Assembly (NCBI GenBank): GCA_010279815.1
Contig: QEOQ01000214.1
Span: forward strand, 1,580,318-1,644,317
DNA length: 64,000 nt
Reading direction: 5' to 3'
Source: Brachionus plicatilis
Lineage: Eukaryota; Rotifera; Eurotatoria; Ploima; Brachionidae
Shown: positions 35,901-47,606 of the stretch, piece by piece
How positions within the stretch are numbered: the stretch's first letter is position 1
Layout of the letters: every line of letters starts with the position of its first letter
Notes under the pieces: model-generated
Database searches by the model: none
The model's input: the letters and a program-made list of their open reading frames with translations, nothing else
What the model was told of the DNA's origin: nothing
Translations under genes and position numbers: made by a program

Positions 35901-38900
35901 CTGACGTGAATATCAGTCGGTATGGATTTGTAATTTTACGATAAATTACGTTAGCTTACATTGAACGTAGCTTTTAGTAAAATCGTTTCAAAATGCCTTA
36001 GGCCAAAAAATTAGGTTTCAGGGAAAAATATGTAAAATTAGCTTTTTTTTCCAAAATTTTTAATTAATTTTATTTTGAAAAAATAGAAAAATTTCAATAT
36101 CCTTTACCTTTCTTACATAAATTTTCGTGAAATTACAAATTTTTTGGGAAAATTTGTAAAAAATTTTGTAATGAAAATATAACTGTTCAAAGTAAAATTC
36201 AAAGTGATTTAATAGACTTAAAATTTTTAAGAGACTTTTTTTTGCAACCAGATTTTCATACAAAAAATTAAATATCATGCTGAAGCATCTCAATTGAAAA
36301 AAAGTTTAATTATTAATAAATATAAATTAGTTATAAAAATTTATTAATAATTATAATTTATATTGTGAGTATTTTTTGATTAGGCAAATTTCCCTTTAAA
36401 GAAACACTCTATTATAAGAAACCATATCTTAAATAAAAACCCAATAAAAATTATATTAGTCTTAGTGACTTTTCAATGTAATTTTTTAAAATGTTTAATA
36501 CATTGATATGTCTAATCCGATCTAAAATTAATTAAAGTATTAATTGCTCTCATAAAAAAATCTTGCCAAATTAATTATACATAGAAAATTTCGAATAATT
36601 TCAATTTCTGTAATTTATCAATCTCTGTTTTATAAAAACTTTTAAATACCTTTTCTAACTTATTTTCAATGTAAAAAAAACACTTAATTTTAAAAAATAA
36701 AATTTCTTAAAATTATAACTGATAATTATAACTTTTATGCTCGCAATTTCAATCAGCCCCTTCTTTTCTTTTCAATAAATAAAACAAATCCTCGTTGTAA
36801 TGCTTGCTCATCTTTTCCAAGTATCTGTGACCATGTGTCTGTCAATTCTGGCTTTAAATTGGTTGATTGTATCCGCCATCTCCGGTGGTAGCATTGGAAA
36901 CTATTATTCATAATAGGTGTATTCACATATTTCCCCTTATTATTTAACTATTATGTCTCATTTTGTCTCTCTTTGTCCCCTCTGTCCTTCTTAATGCCAG
37001 ATCTCTAAAAACCCTTTTGTTATTTTGTTTATTTATATTAAGTCTTACCTTTTCATTCTATTCTGGAACTTTGAAAGATCTAATTGTCATAATCTTTCCT
37101 CGCACTCCAACCCCTTAATTCAGTTACTATTTTGACTGGCCATTTCTGAAAACTCTTCAATTTTGTGATGTCCTTCTTCGTCTAATGATTCGAACTCTAG
37201 TGCTGTACGTCTGTATCTTGAACAATTTAAAGTTTTTCTCATCCTTCCCACTGTCCAGCTTTCTTTGGATGCACCATGCTGTTTAAAACAATTTTTTTCT
37301 TATCCAAATCCTCAAGAGTGCATTTTCTCTGGGCTATTTAGCTATTTTTCTTGTCTCAAAAATTAAATAATTAAAATAAAATAATAATTTTAATCTTTAT
37401 TTAAAAAAAAAGCAATGCTAAAAATGATTTAGAAAAATTGAATGAATTTAAGACAAATGAGGACGATATGGAAAATGCCGAGGCTAGTTTGCATTTGATG
37501 AAATCTACCGAGAGGGAAATGGACAAGAAAAGCGATGAGTATGAGGATGAATTTTTCAGAACTGAGAGTACTGAGGACTTGACCGAGACTAGCCAGTCAG
37601 CCAGAATCAAAGACAACAGCAACTGTTACCTAATAGACAACGATAAAGAGTTCTATCGGTCAATAAACGAGTTCACATTGAAGACTTCGCTGATTATTAG
37701 TCAAAAAAATGAGACCAAAAGTAATTTGGCAAATGCGCCTGTGGTCACTGGCCAGGGGATAACAGTGGTAAATTCAGTTAACGAAATGGCGAACATTTTG
37801 GTCCGCTCTGTGCTAAACCAGGCTTTAAGTGATTATAATGAGTCAGTAAAAAGTGAAAAAAGTGCTCCTAACATCGAAAAACAATACCGGTATAGTTTTT
37901 CGGCTAAAAGAGACCAGATTGATATCAGCGACTATAGCAAAAATAAAACAAGCAGTCGCCTGAATTATTATAAAGATTTTAATTTGGCTGATGCCGAGGA
38001 AGCAAAGGATGAGAGAAATTTTACCCTAGAATTTGAGGACGAACCTTATGAGTAAATATTTTTGTTTCCTTCACGTTACTTAGCAATTTTAAACTGGTTA
38101 ATATTAATTGTTTTTTTATTTTTGTTCTTAAAGATTGACTGACTCGAAACATTTTCAAGAAATACACCTACGAAAACAGGAATTGGAAAATTTTAAGAGC
38201 TACTTGAAGGAAAACGATGCATTTATTTACTTCAAGATTTGGATAGATATTGAAAAATTGTCAACTTTAATAAATGAAAAGGAAAAAACTGGGTAAATAT
38301 TTTTTTTGTCGTCAAATTGTCTTTTATAATAAGCTAAAATTATTTTAACAAAAATTGAACAATTTTTTAATTTTTTTAAACTTATCTTTTTGAATTTCAA
38401 AATTTTCAACAATTTTTTTAAAATAAATTTTCTAAAATTTACATACCAGAGACATATTTTAACCCTCATATCAATTTATTTTTTTTTTAATTTTATTTTA
38501 TTAAATAATAAAATTACACTTATAACAAATATGACAATAGGCCTAGGAAAACGTTTTATATTGTTGGTGGAAATATTCGAATAAGACAAATAAATGAAAT
38601 AAAGTATTACATTTTTATAGTAAAAGAAATGATTAAAAAACGTATATCACAAATCAAGAAAATATCAAATAAAATATTAAAAGTTAGAAAGATTGCAAAC
38701 AATGGTCATTACGATAACGATGAAACTTTATATTAATTCAATTAAAAGATTTAGATTAATAACTTGATAAGTTTTTGATTTTGAGGATCACAGATAATAG
38801 CAACACATATTTATCTTAGAAATTTAAATAAAAATAGACGATTTTAGGTCTGTTCCAACACTGAACAAGTCCATTATTTTTTTCAGTACAAAAAAATTTG

Positions 38901-41900
38901 ACAAGTGAAATTAAATTTATCTTAAATCAGTTTAAAAGATAAAAAAATTAGTTAATTTATTATCTAATCCTCGTCAAATTAAAAAAAATGCTTGTCATGT
39001 TCAGTCAGCATTTTAAAGAATTTAATTTTCAGTCTTTTTTTTGTTAAAATAAAATTTTTATTAAATATTATTTATTGGCAATTTATAAATCTAATTTTTC
39101 TATTCTTTAGCTCATTGAAAAATTTTTGTAAAAATTTTATTAAAAAATTTCAGAATTTTTTATTTTATTTATAAGTTTAAAACAAATAAATTAGATAAAA
39201 ATGAGGGGCATAAAGACCTAATATATTTAAATTTTTTTTCAGCAAGCTAATTAGATATTGTATTTCTTATAGAAAAAAAATGATATTTGGATAATTTTTA
39301 GTCAGTTAAAATTTAATAGATTAATGTCAAGATTGATTTTTGAAATTAGTTAATTTATTCCTGTTGTTTTTATCATTACCATGTGATAAATGTTTTGAAA
39401 ATGGCTAGTGGGTTTAAATTCTCCCTAATGTTTCTCTTTATTTAGTGTCGTTTTCAAGTTTTATACCTTCTTCGGCAATTTGCTTAACATAAAATAAACA
39501 TATTCTTAAATAGATAATAGTTTGATCTTTCAAATTAAAAATAACAAATATTTAAAATAATTTAAAAGTTCAAAAAATAAATTCAAACTAGACATTACAG
39601 AAATATAAGCTAATTTCAAATCTTTTATCTAATTTAAATTAGTCAATATTAAATTGTTAATAAATAGTATACTTGTTCCAGTAAATTTGATGATAGTTTA
39701 TTAATTATAAATATTTTAAATAAAAACAAATAATGATTAATTAAATTAACACTTTCTTTTATTTTTAATTCTAAAAGATGTTCTTTTCAATTTAAGAATG
39801 TTTTTTTTTGATAAATATAATAGCTTGCGATTATTATTAGATATGATTTAATATTGAATTGTTCACGAATTTTTTGACGATCAAAACTTGGTTCATTTCA
39901 CAAAGCATTCTGAATATAAGAAAAAAAATTTTTAAAATAACTTTTTAACTTCTTCAACTAAATGAATGAGCTTATACAAACTTTATATTTTCCTAATTAA
40001 GTCTCTTCTTGAACCCTAAAAGTCTGCAAAGCACTAATTATATTAGAAAAAAATAATCATAATTAAATTTCAGTTATGAAGGTGATACAAAGTTTTATCG
40101 GCTGATACATTTTGCTGAACTAGTTTTAGACCAAAATCAAAAAATTTATTTTAATTTAGAATTTTTGTTTTTTCTTTGTTCCAAAATTCACAATGCCACA
40201 TTTGTGTAAAAATTAAGAGAGAAAAATTATTAAAAAACCTTCTTTACTAATGCTTTTATTTAAATCATTTTTTTTAATTCGCCAAGACTTACCTAATTCT
40301 TTGAGTAAATATTAAATAGTGATCAATTTTAAAAGATTAATAAAAACTGAGTTATTTTGGTATTTTTTAAAATTTTTTTAATTAATTCTTCAAGTTTAAA
40401 TGTTTAATTGTTCATTTTTATTTTTTTTTAATAATTAAAAAGATCAATACACATAAAATCGAACGCATAAAATTTTTTTTTCCATTTAGAGTTTTTAAAA
40501 TAAAGACCTTAATTTCATAAAAAAATATTTTTATTTTAATTGTTTTTTTTTTCTAAATTGTCTCACTAACAATTTTTTCTCTTGGAAACAAAATAATTGA
40601 TTTTTTGTACGAAATTAAATTCAAACATCAAAATAAAAAAACAATTAAAAAAATTAATTTTTTCATTTAGAGAAAATTTAACTCACGGAAGTATTACACG
40701 CCAAATTTTTGGCTTTTTTTTTTTAATTAGATAAGAAAAATTTTCTTCCTTAGTTACAAAAATGTTATGTCACCTCTAAACACAGCTCTTTATCTTAGTT
40801 GCTTAGAGAACTTAGAGAACGCCTCGGGGTTAGCTGTAAATTAATAATTTTCGGAAATATGAATTAAAATAAAATAATAAAAAAAATATTTTTTTAAGCT
40901 ACATAAAATACCTTAAATCCTATTATAACAAGCCGAACATTCTAAATCGATTGAGAGAAGACTACGACAGAAAAAACGCCGGTAGTCGCAAGGCTAAATA
41001 CTACGAGTTGTACGCACAGTATGAGAACAACTTGGAGTACTGGTCGTTTGACAATTTGACCCAAAGAGTGCAGAAAAAAGTGCTTAAATCTTTGATCGAG
41101 TATTGGTGGCCCAAATACTGCATCCGAATGAACTCTTTCAAAGATTACGTCCAAAAAAAGTACCCTTCCTATTACACTCAAAAGGTGCTCGGCAAACAAA
41201 ACCAAGTTCTCAGTGATCTGGATGCCGAAAATATAGATAAATCGCTGCGCATTAAATTCAACCTTAAAAGCAGCTTGGTCAAACCAAATGAATCGCAACG
41301 ATTCAAGAAAAAAAATCTCTCCAAAGTTAAAATTTTAGAGAACAACTCATTTGTTTTGTCCAAGAGCTCCAACCAGAAGTTCGATCAAGGATCTGAGGCA
41401 GCCAGCTTCAACATGCGTCCCAGATCGAACGCTTACCTTGACGAGCTAATAGGCTACGACCTTGATGACTTTAAGACTTCGCCACCAGTCGGCTGGAAGA
41501 GGCCGATCAGCCGTGCCACTCAAATTGCCAAGAAGATGTGCGAGAATCAGAAGAACGCCGAAGCAAAGAGTGGTAAGCACCGAAACAAGACTGATAAAGA
41601 AATATACCTGGAAGCTATTTACAGACAGGACATATCTGGCCAGATATTTATGAAATATTTATTGAACAAAAATAAAATTGTATTTAATTAAAAAAAAATT
41701 TTTTTTTTATTTTAAATTTCAATTTTAGTTTGCTGTTAATAGACTCAAGTGTCTTTTAGAGTTGATGCACTATAAAGATTTATTTTACGATGACAACTTT
41801 AATCAAGAAGATGTGAAAAAAAAAGCTTTGGTAAAATTTAAATAAATTTCGAATTTTTGTTGAAAATTTTATTGATGTATTTAGGATATATACAGTAAGT

Positions 41901-44900
41901 ATGTGGCTGTGTCTGCCAACAATTCAATTGACTGTCCAAAAGCAGACCGGCTTAAGATTCATCATCTCTTTAACGAGAACAGTGCCAATACAAGCTTGGT
42001 ATCACTAAAGGCCAACTCGGTTTTTATACCTACTTATGAGGACACCTTTGATGCCATCGAAGAGTTTCTGTTGCTTTCTTTGTATGACGACTGGAAGGTA
42101 TTTATGGAAACGGAGGAAAATTTTTTCAATCATGTATGTAAATTTTAATTTTTTTTAAAATTATTTTAAAGTTAAAAAAATTTATTCTTTATTTTCTTAA
42201 AGTATCATATAATTCTTAATAAGGTGAATATTTTTCCAAGACATAAGTCTGATTTTGTTGAGCTTGTGAATTGAGTTATTTATATTTTTTTCAACATTCA
42301 ATGCTTTAGCTATATAATTATTCTAATTTTCAGACGGATTATTTATTTCTTGGATAATTTTTGGTTAATGAAAATTTCAAAATAAATTTAAAGATTGATT
42401 TGGAAATTTCATTGCCAAAATTTCTCAAAATGAACTCTTTGATTAAAAAAAATTCAAATCTTTTTTAATTCAACATTCATTTTAATGTATTTTAAAAAAT
42501 ATGTTGATAATTAGATAAAAACTTCTAGGAAAATGCAGTACAAAATTTAAAACACTTTGTCAAATTCTCATTTTATTCTAAATTTAGAAATTTACAAAGT
42601 TCATTTAGAAAATTGTTAAAAGAATCTTAAATAAAATTTATTTTGAAAATTTTTACTTACTTAAAATATTTTTATTAAATTTTATTAAATTCATTCAAAA
42701 AGCTTAGCGAAAAATAAAAATTGCCATCTGTATAAGATGCATATTAATACTGTTCTTTTCTGTTCATCTATCTTTTAGTGTCTTTTCATTTTTCTCCCTT
42801 TAAACGACTATTGTGGAATATAGATTTGCTTTAATTATTTTTTTTAAAAACAATTTTTTGAAAATTAAGATTAAAATATAAGATTATTGAAAATGTAATA
42901 CAACTAAAGAATTTAAATTAAAAAAATATTTATCGTTTCCGATTTTAATACTCAAATAGATTTTTTTTAAATCGAAAAGCTTTCTGAACCAAACCTAGTA
43001 CATTTCTGTAAAATATAATTTAAAAAATAAAATCAAAAAATAACTATAAATTTAAGAATTTGTCTTTAATTCAGAATTTTATAAAATTAAATTGTATATT
43101 CAAAATACTAATTTAGGAAAAAATTATTCAAATTTGAAGCCAATTCTATTTGAAAAAGATAAAGATTCGTTCTTGAATTTGAAAGAAAAAAAATTTTATA
43201 CTTAATTTGAATTGATATTTAATTTTTCAATGAAAAAATTTTAAAAAATCTCTAAAAAATCTTTTTAGTGTTCAAGTAAAAAAAATTCATTTAAATATTA
43301 TCTATTAAAGCAATTAAAAAGTTAGAAATAAATAATAACAATAAATCTTCTCAACAGTTTACAGAACATATCTAGGTGAGATATAATATGAATTTTTAAT
43401 TTCAAAATTTTTTTTATGATTTACTGTCTAAAATTCTAATAAAGAAAAATTAATTTTGTAATTTATTAAAGAATGAAATTGAAAACATTGAACGTTCCAT
43501 AAACATAAAATCAAGAAAAATTGATGAACTCATTGAACAAGGACTATTAAAAATTGTAATTTAGAAACAAACTTATTTAATAGACTAAAAATTTTGAAAT
43601 TTTAAAAAGTCACCCAAATCCATTAATTCCAATGTTATCAGCTACGGTCCAAAAAAAACATCAGTTTTTCAAGGTTTGACAGACCAAGACGGGAATACAA
43701 CTTCAAGATCACAATTTTTTGATCTTAACGAGCTTATTACCAACACCAGAGACTTTGAAATGTTCAAATCATTCCTAGAATCAAAAAATGCTCTCACGGA
43801 CATACTCTGCTGGATGGACATAGAGGCGTATTCTCGTATTGACCCGAACGATCACGATTTAATCGAAGAACAAGCAAAAAAACTCAAAAAACTTTATTTA
43901 AATAAAAAATATTTATTTTCTAAAAATGGTCCGATAGATCAAGAGACACAAAATTTGGTAATTTTTACCAAAAAACAAACTATTTTTCTTGTTTAATTTT
44001 TAATACAATTTTTCAGATTTTGGAGAAAATCGGTGGTTGGAATGTAATTCTACAAGACATTCCGCCCAATTTGCTAATCATTTTAGCCAGGAAACACATT
44101 GAGAACAAACTAAAGTCACATTGGATACCAATGTACATAAATTCGGACTATAGATCGAGATCTGTTTTCAAAAACAGAACCCAGATGATGGACGTGGTCG
44201 ACGATGTTTTGCACCTAAAAAACAAACACCCAACTAAAAAAGAATTTTCAGTAAAAAAAAAGATTTTTGTTTTGTTTTTTTTTAAGTTTAATTTTTTTTA
44301 GAAAATTAAGAAAAATCGATGGCTGTATTCATCTCAAATGATAATTAACTTTGGAAAGGCGCTCAGAAACAGCTTTACTGTCAAAGTATTCAGCAAGTTT
44401 TTGACTTACAAGTCCATACCAAGTGACGCAACTCCATTTGATTTGGAAATGAACAATAATTTGGTAAATGATCTTCAATTTTTGGTCGAAGTGCAAGAAT
44501 ACAAGGATATGTATCAGCGAAATCCTGAAAATGAAAGACCCATCATTCAAAAAATGAAGCATGTCATTGACTGTTTTATTAATAACCGGATTCCGCCAAG
44601 AACTAGAATTGATATACCTGAACAGTTGGCTGAGAGTATAATTGAACAAAAGGACTATTTGTCGCCTTATTTGTTCCTGGACGCTTATGTAAGATCACTT
44701 ACTCAAAATTTTTTTTATTCTTTGTTAATTTGCTCGAGTTTTATTCATTTAGTCATCAAGAATTTTGATGATTTTATTTTTAAGCCACTTTTTATCTTTC
44801 TCTTTTCGTATGATTATTATTTTAAAGGGTTAAGGAAATATACGAAAGTCAGAGATTTCTTGCGGCCCAACACTCACAGAAATTTAATTTTTTGTTTTTT

Positions 44901-45580
44901 TTATTAATAAAATATTGAAGATAAGAGATTTTTGATAGAGATGCCACAAATTACCTATTGAAAAGCAACAAAAATTTTTTATTTTTCATTATAAATAAAT
45001 TTTCTAATTAAAATTTAGAATACCAAAAAAAATATTAATTTTATTCTTTGTTTCATTGTATAAATTAGATTTTTAAGCTGTATTGATCTTTTTTTAAATA
45101 ATGCAATAGGTTTAAAAATTTTTATTTTTAAATTAAAAAAATTGAGAAGATAGTCTGTCGTTTTTTGAATCTAAATTTTTTCATGCAAAAAATTAAGAAC
45201 CTTTATATTCCACCCAAAACAAACTTAAATTTATCTAAAATCCAATTTGTCTGATTAACTTATTTGATTTTTGTTTAGCTAATTGTATTTAATTATTTGA
45301 TGCCATATTGGATCGAGTTTAACCACATTCGATCGGGAAAAGAGCTAGAGTTGTTTGATGAGTTCAGTTCATTTAAAAAATTGAAGGAATATGGACCTAG
45401 TAGTGCTAGACGAGTGTCTTCGGCTACTTCGCAAGAAGACTCGTCGAATGAAGATCAAAATGTAAGAAAAGAATTAATAAAAAAAATGAAATTTTTAATA
45501 TATTTTCTATTTAAAATTTTTAGAATAAATGGAGATACAATCAATATATTAAAGCTTTGAAGACACAACTAATAGTTTGA
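32991..45580 (+). CDS. RGS22: RGS22-like regulator of G-protein signalling
   Basis: Multi-RGS protein of ciliated cells and testis, expected to bind G-alpha subunits. Exons: 32991-33041, 33099-33672, 33724-33790 (donor weak), 37413-38051, 38134-38292, 40899-41679, 41729-41830, 41885-42133, 43472-43555, 43610-43957, 44017-44250, 44302-44688, 45279-45461, 45524-45580. They total 3915 nt, 1304 aa, near vertebrate RGS22 length. Family blocks: N-terminal FVDYFNEFL, WIDIEKL and LIEYWWPKYC (first RGS region), FDAIEEFLLLSLYDDWK (second), FEMFKSFLESKNALTDILCWMDIE, GGWNVIL and HWIPMY (third), RWLYSSQMIINFGKALRN, DCFINNRIPP and IDIPEQLAE. Introns range from 48 bp to 3.6 kb. The link from exon 3 to exon 4 is the least certain; unspliced exon 3 would stop at 33818. 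An AATAAA follows at about 45658. Confidence 0.88.
36104..36179. mobile_element. diverged end of the 1-255 MITE family
   Basis: TTACCTTTCTTACATAAATTTTCG... through ATTTTGTAATGAAAATA follows the same order of blocks as 1-80 (TTACCGTTTCTTA...ATTTTGTAATGAAAAT). The other terminal repeat was not found nearby, so this is a solo or truncated copy. Confidence 0.55.
36740..37290 (-). pseudogene. LINE retrotransposon RT C-terminal remnant inside RGS22 intron
   Basis: On the minus strand, broken frames give IKGLECEERL-stop-QLDLSKFQNRMKR, the conserved LINE block before the final W-N-x-L region, and nearer 36800-36870 a tail like TINQFKARIDRHM and LEKMSKHYNEDLF. Stops and frameshifts interrupt it. Distinctly richer in G+C than the flanking intron. 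Confidence 0.6.
38293..40898. other. 2.6-kb RGS22 intron 5
   Basis: Very AT-rich and low in complexity. Short open frames (38390-38584, 38992-39174) are Phe/Ile/Leu/Asn runs and not credible genes. Nothing else seen. Confidence 0.6.
42134..43471. other. 1.3-kb RGS22 intron 8
   Basis: AT-rich, no ORF or repeat structure recognised. The splice ends are GTATGT at 42134 and TTATTAAAG at 43471. Confidence 0.6.
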
Positions 45581-47500
45581 ATTGAATGCAAAGTGCCATT
45601 ATTTTTAAAATTATTTTTCATTTAATTAAGTTTTATGTTTTTTTTTTTCAATTTTCAATAAATATTATTTTAAAAATCATATATTTAATATTTATGTCTT
45701 TATTAATAAAGCTTAAGCTGGTTTAACTGGAAGATATCTTTTCTTTTTTTGGTGAAATGCACTTTTTGAAAAAAATCTATGTCTACTTAAAATTTAAAGT
45801 TGGTTCTTTGCAAAGAAAATGGAACCCACTAAAAATTTGTATTTGATCACAAGCTTATTTGAGAAAACTAAATGGCTTCTCGAAAGAAATTCTGTTTTTA
45901 TTTTGGAATTTTAACAAAAATTATTTTTTTTATAAATTAATAGCATTTTTCAATATAAACTTTTAAAAAAATCAAAGTTTTAAATCATATTCTTTTACTA
46001 AAAGAATAATTTATAATTATTTAATTTTATAGATTTAAAGTATGTAACCTGAATTAATTTAAAAATAGTTTTAAAACCGCTTCTAAAATTCAGTAAATAT
46101 TCCATTAGTTAATTCAATCGAAGAAGCTTTGTATTTGTTAATAAAGACAATTAAAATTCCTATTTTAAAGTATAGCGATTAAAAAATTTACAAGAATTAA
46201 TTTATTAAAAATTTTAATTAAATTAAAAAAAATATTTGTGATGAAAAATGGTAATATATAGTGATATCCTTTGGATATTAAGCAAGACATGTCTTTATAG
46301 CCCATTGTGATTTTATGAAATTATTGCTTTTTTAAAAATTTTAAAACCTTCGGACATTAGTTGAAACAGATGCTTTTTTATTTGTTATTTAATAATTAAA
46401 TAATTATATTCTAATGGATAATTTTGTTTTTTAAATACGTCTTATTTTTTTGACTAATTTTTTATATTAATTTTTAAATGTAATTAATTAAAATTTTTTT
46501 CAATAAATTAAGTATCCCATACTAACAGAATAAATTTATATTTAAATGATAGTTGAAGTTTTTTAATTTACGAAATTCTTAAAATTGATTATCAAAAAAA
46601 ATGGATCGATCTATTTAAAATAAAATCAAAAAAAGATATTTTCAAATTTTTAAAATATTTAAAGACAAGATAAAACAACACAATTAAAATGATTCTTTTC
46701 ATTATCAGAATCACTTTCTGAGTCCGAATTCGAGTCTGAATCAGAGTCCGAAGAGTCAATCAAATTAATAGTAACATCATTTACAAATCCATCAAATTCA
46801 TCTGCATCATCATAAACATCTATCATATCTACTTGATTCTTTTCTAGAAATGCTTTTAATTTAAATTATACATTAATGCTTTCCAAGTTCAATGACAGTC
46901 AAAATTTAGGTGCCTGCATGGGACTAAAGATATAAAATTATTTCTTAAGAGATCAATTTAAAAAGATTAACTGAATCAAAATGATTGAGTTAAAGCACAC
47001 CTGAACATTAAGTTCTATGTTATTCAAAATTTCAGAGTAAAATTACCTTGTTTTACTTAATGTTTTATTTAATGTACAAGAGAGATTAGATCATGTCACA
47101 TTTAAGTTCCAAGTGGGATATTAGCGAAGAAAATACTGTACAATTTTTCATTTTTGAAGACCTTTTCTTGAAAATAAATCAAAAATAGTAATTGTGAAGT
47201 ATTAAAAAATTGAATTTGAATTTTATTCTCAATATCGAGTTACTTTATTAAAAAAAATGAGAACACCAGAATAGTTGAGGTCAAGCTAAAACTTGAAAAA
47301 GGTGCAGACGATTAGTTTATTTTTATTTAAAATTTTTTTTAGAACAAAAACCCATAATTAACAAACAAAATTTAAAATTAACTATTTCATTAAGTTGCTT
47401 ATAAGACTTTAAAAAATTAAAATTAACAAAAAAAATATTATCATTAAGTTTCACTAATTCTTTGCCTTTTAAATTATCATTTTTATACCAACAAAAAATT
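45581..47500. other. intergenic region RGS22 to SCCPDH
   Basis: AT-rich spacer apart from a Ser/Asp-coding segment at 46665-46855 (listed separately). Similarity to the block B sequence upstream of SCCPDH begins at about 47501, which is the left edge of block D. Confidence 0.55.
46665..46855 (-). other. possible isolated exon encoding a Ser/Asp-rich acidic tail
   Basis: After an AAATTAAAAG acceptor on the minus strand, an open frame reads FLEKNQVDMIDVYDDADEF, then a SSDSDSDSNSDSESDSD run, ending at a stop near 46665. It is less AT-rich than its surroundings. No upstream exon was found, so it may be the last exon of an unrecognised gene or a relic. Confidence 0.3.
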
Positions 47501-47606
47501 GATAAAATTTGAAAAAATTTGAACGCCATAAAATTATTCCCCAATTTTTAATAAAAATAATTTACATGCATAGAAAATTAATTTATTTTTTGAACAAAAA
47601 AAAGAA

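Larger units (their letters stand above)
33791..37412. other. 3.6-kb RGS22 intron 3
   Basis: AT-rich. Contains a diverged MITE end (36104-36179) and a minus-strand LINE remnant (36740-37290). The stretch 35740-36010 is less AT-rich and has partial inverted similarity (TAAGGCC near 35851 and GCCTTAGGCC near 35995) but no clear element. If the weak donor at 33791 is not used, this would be intergenic. Confidence 0.5.
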
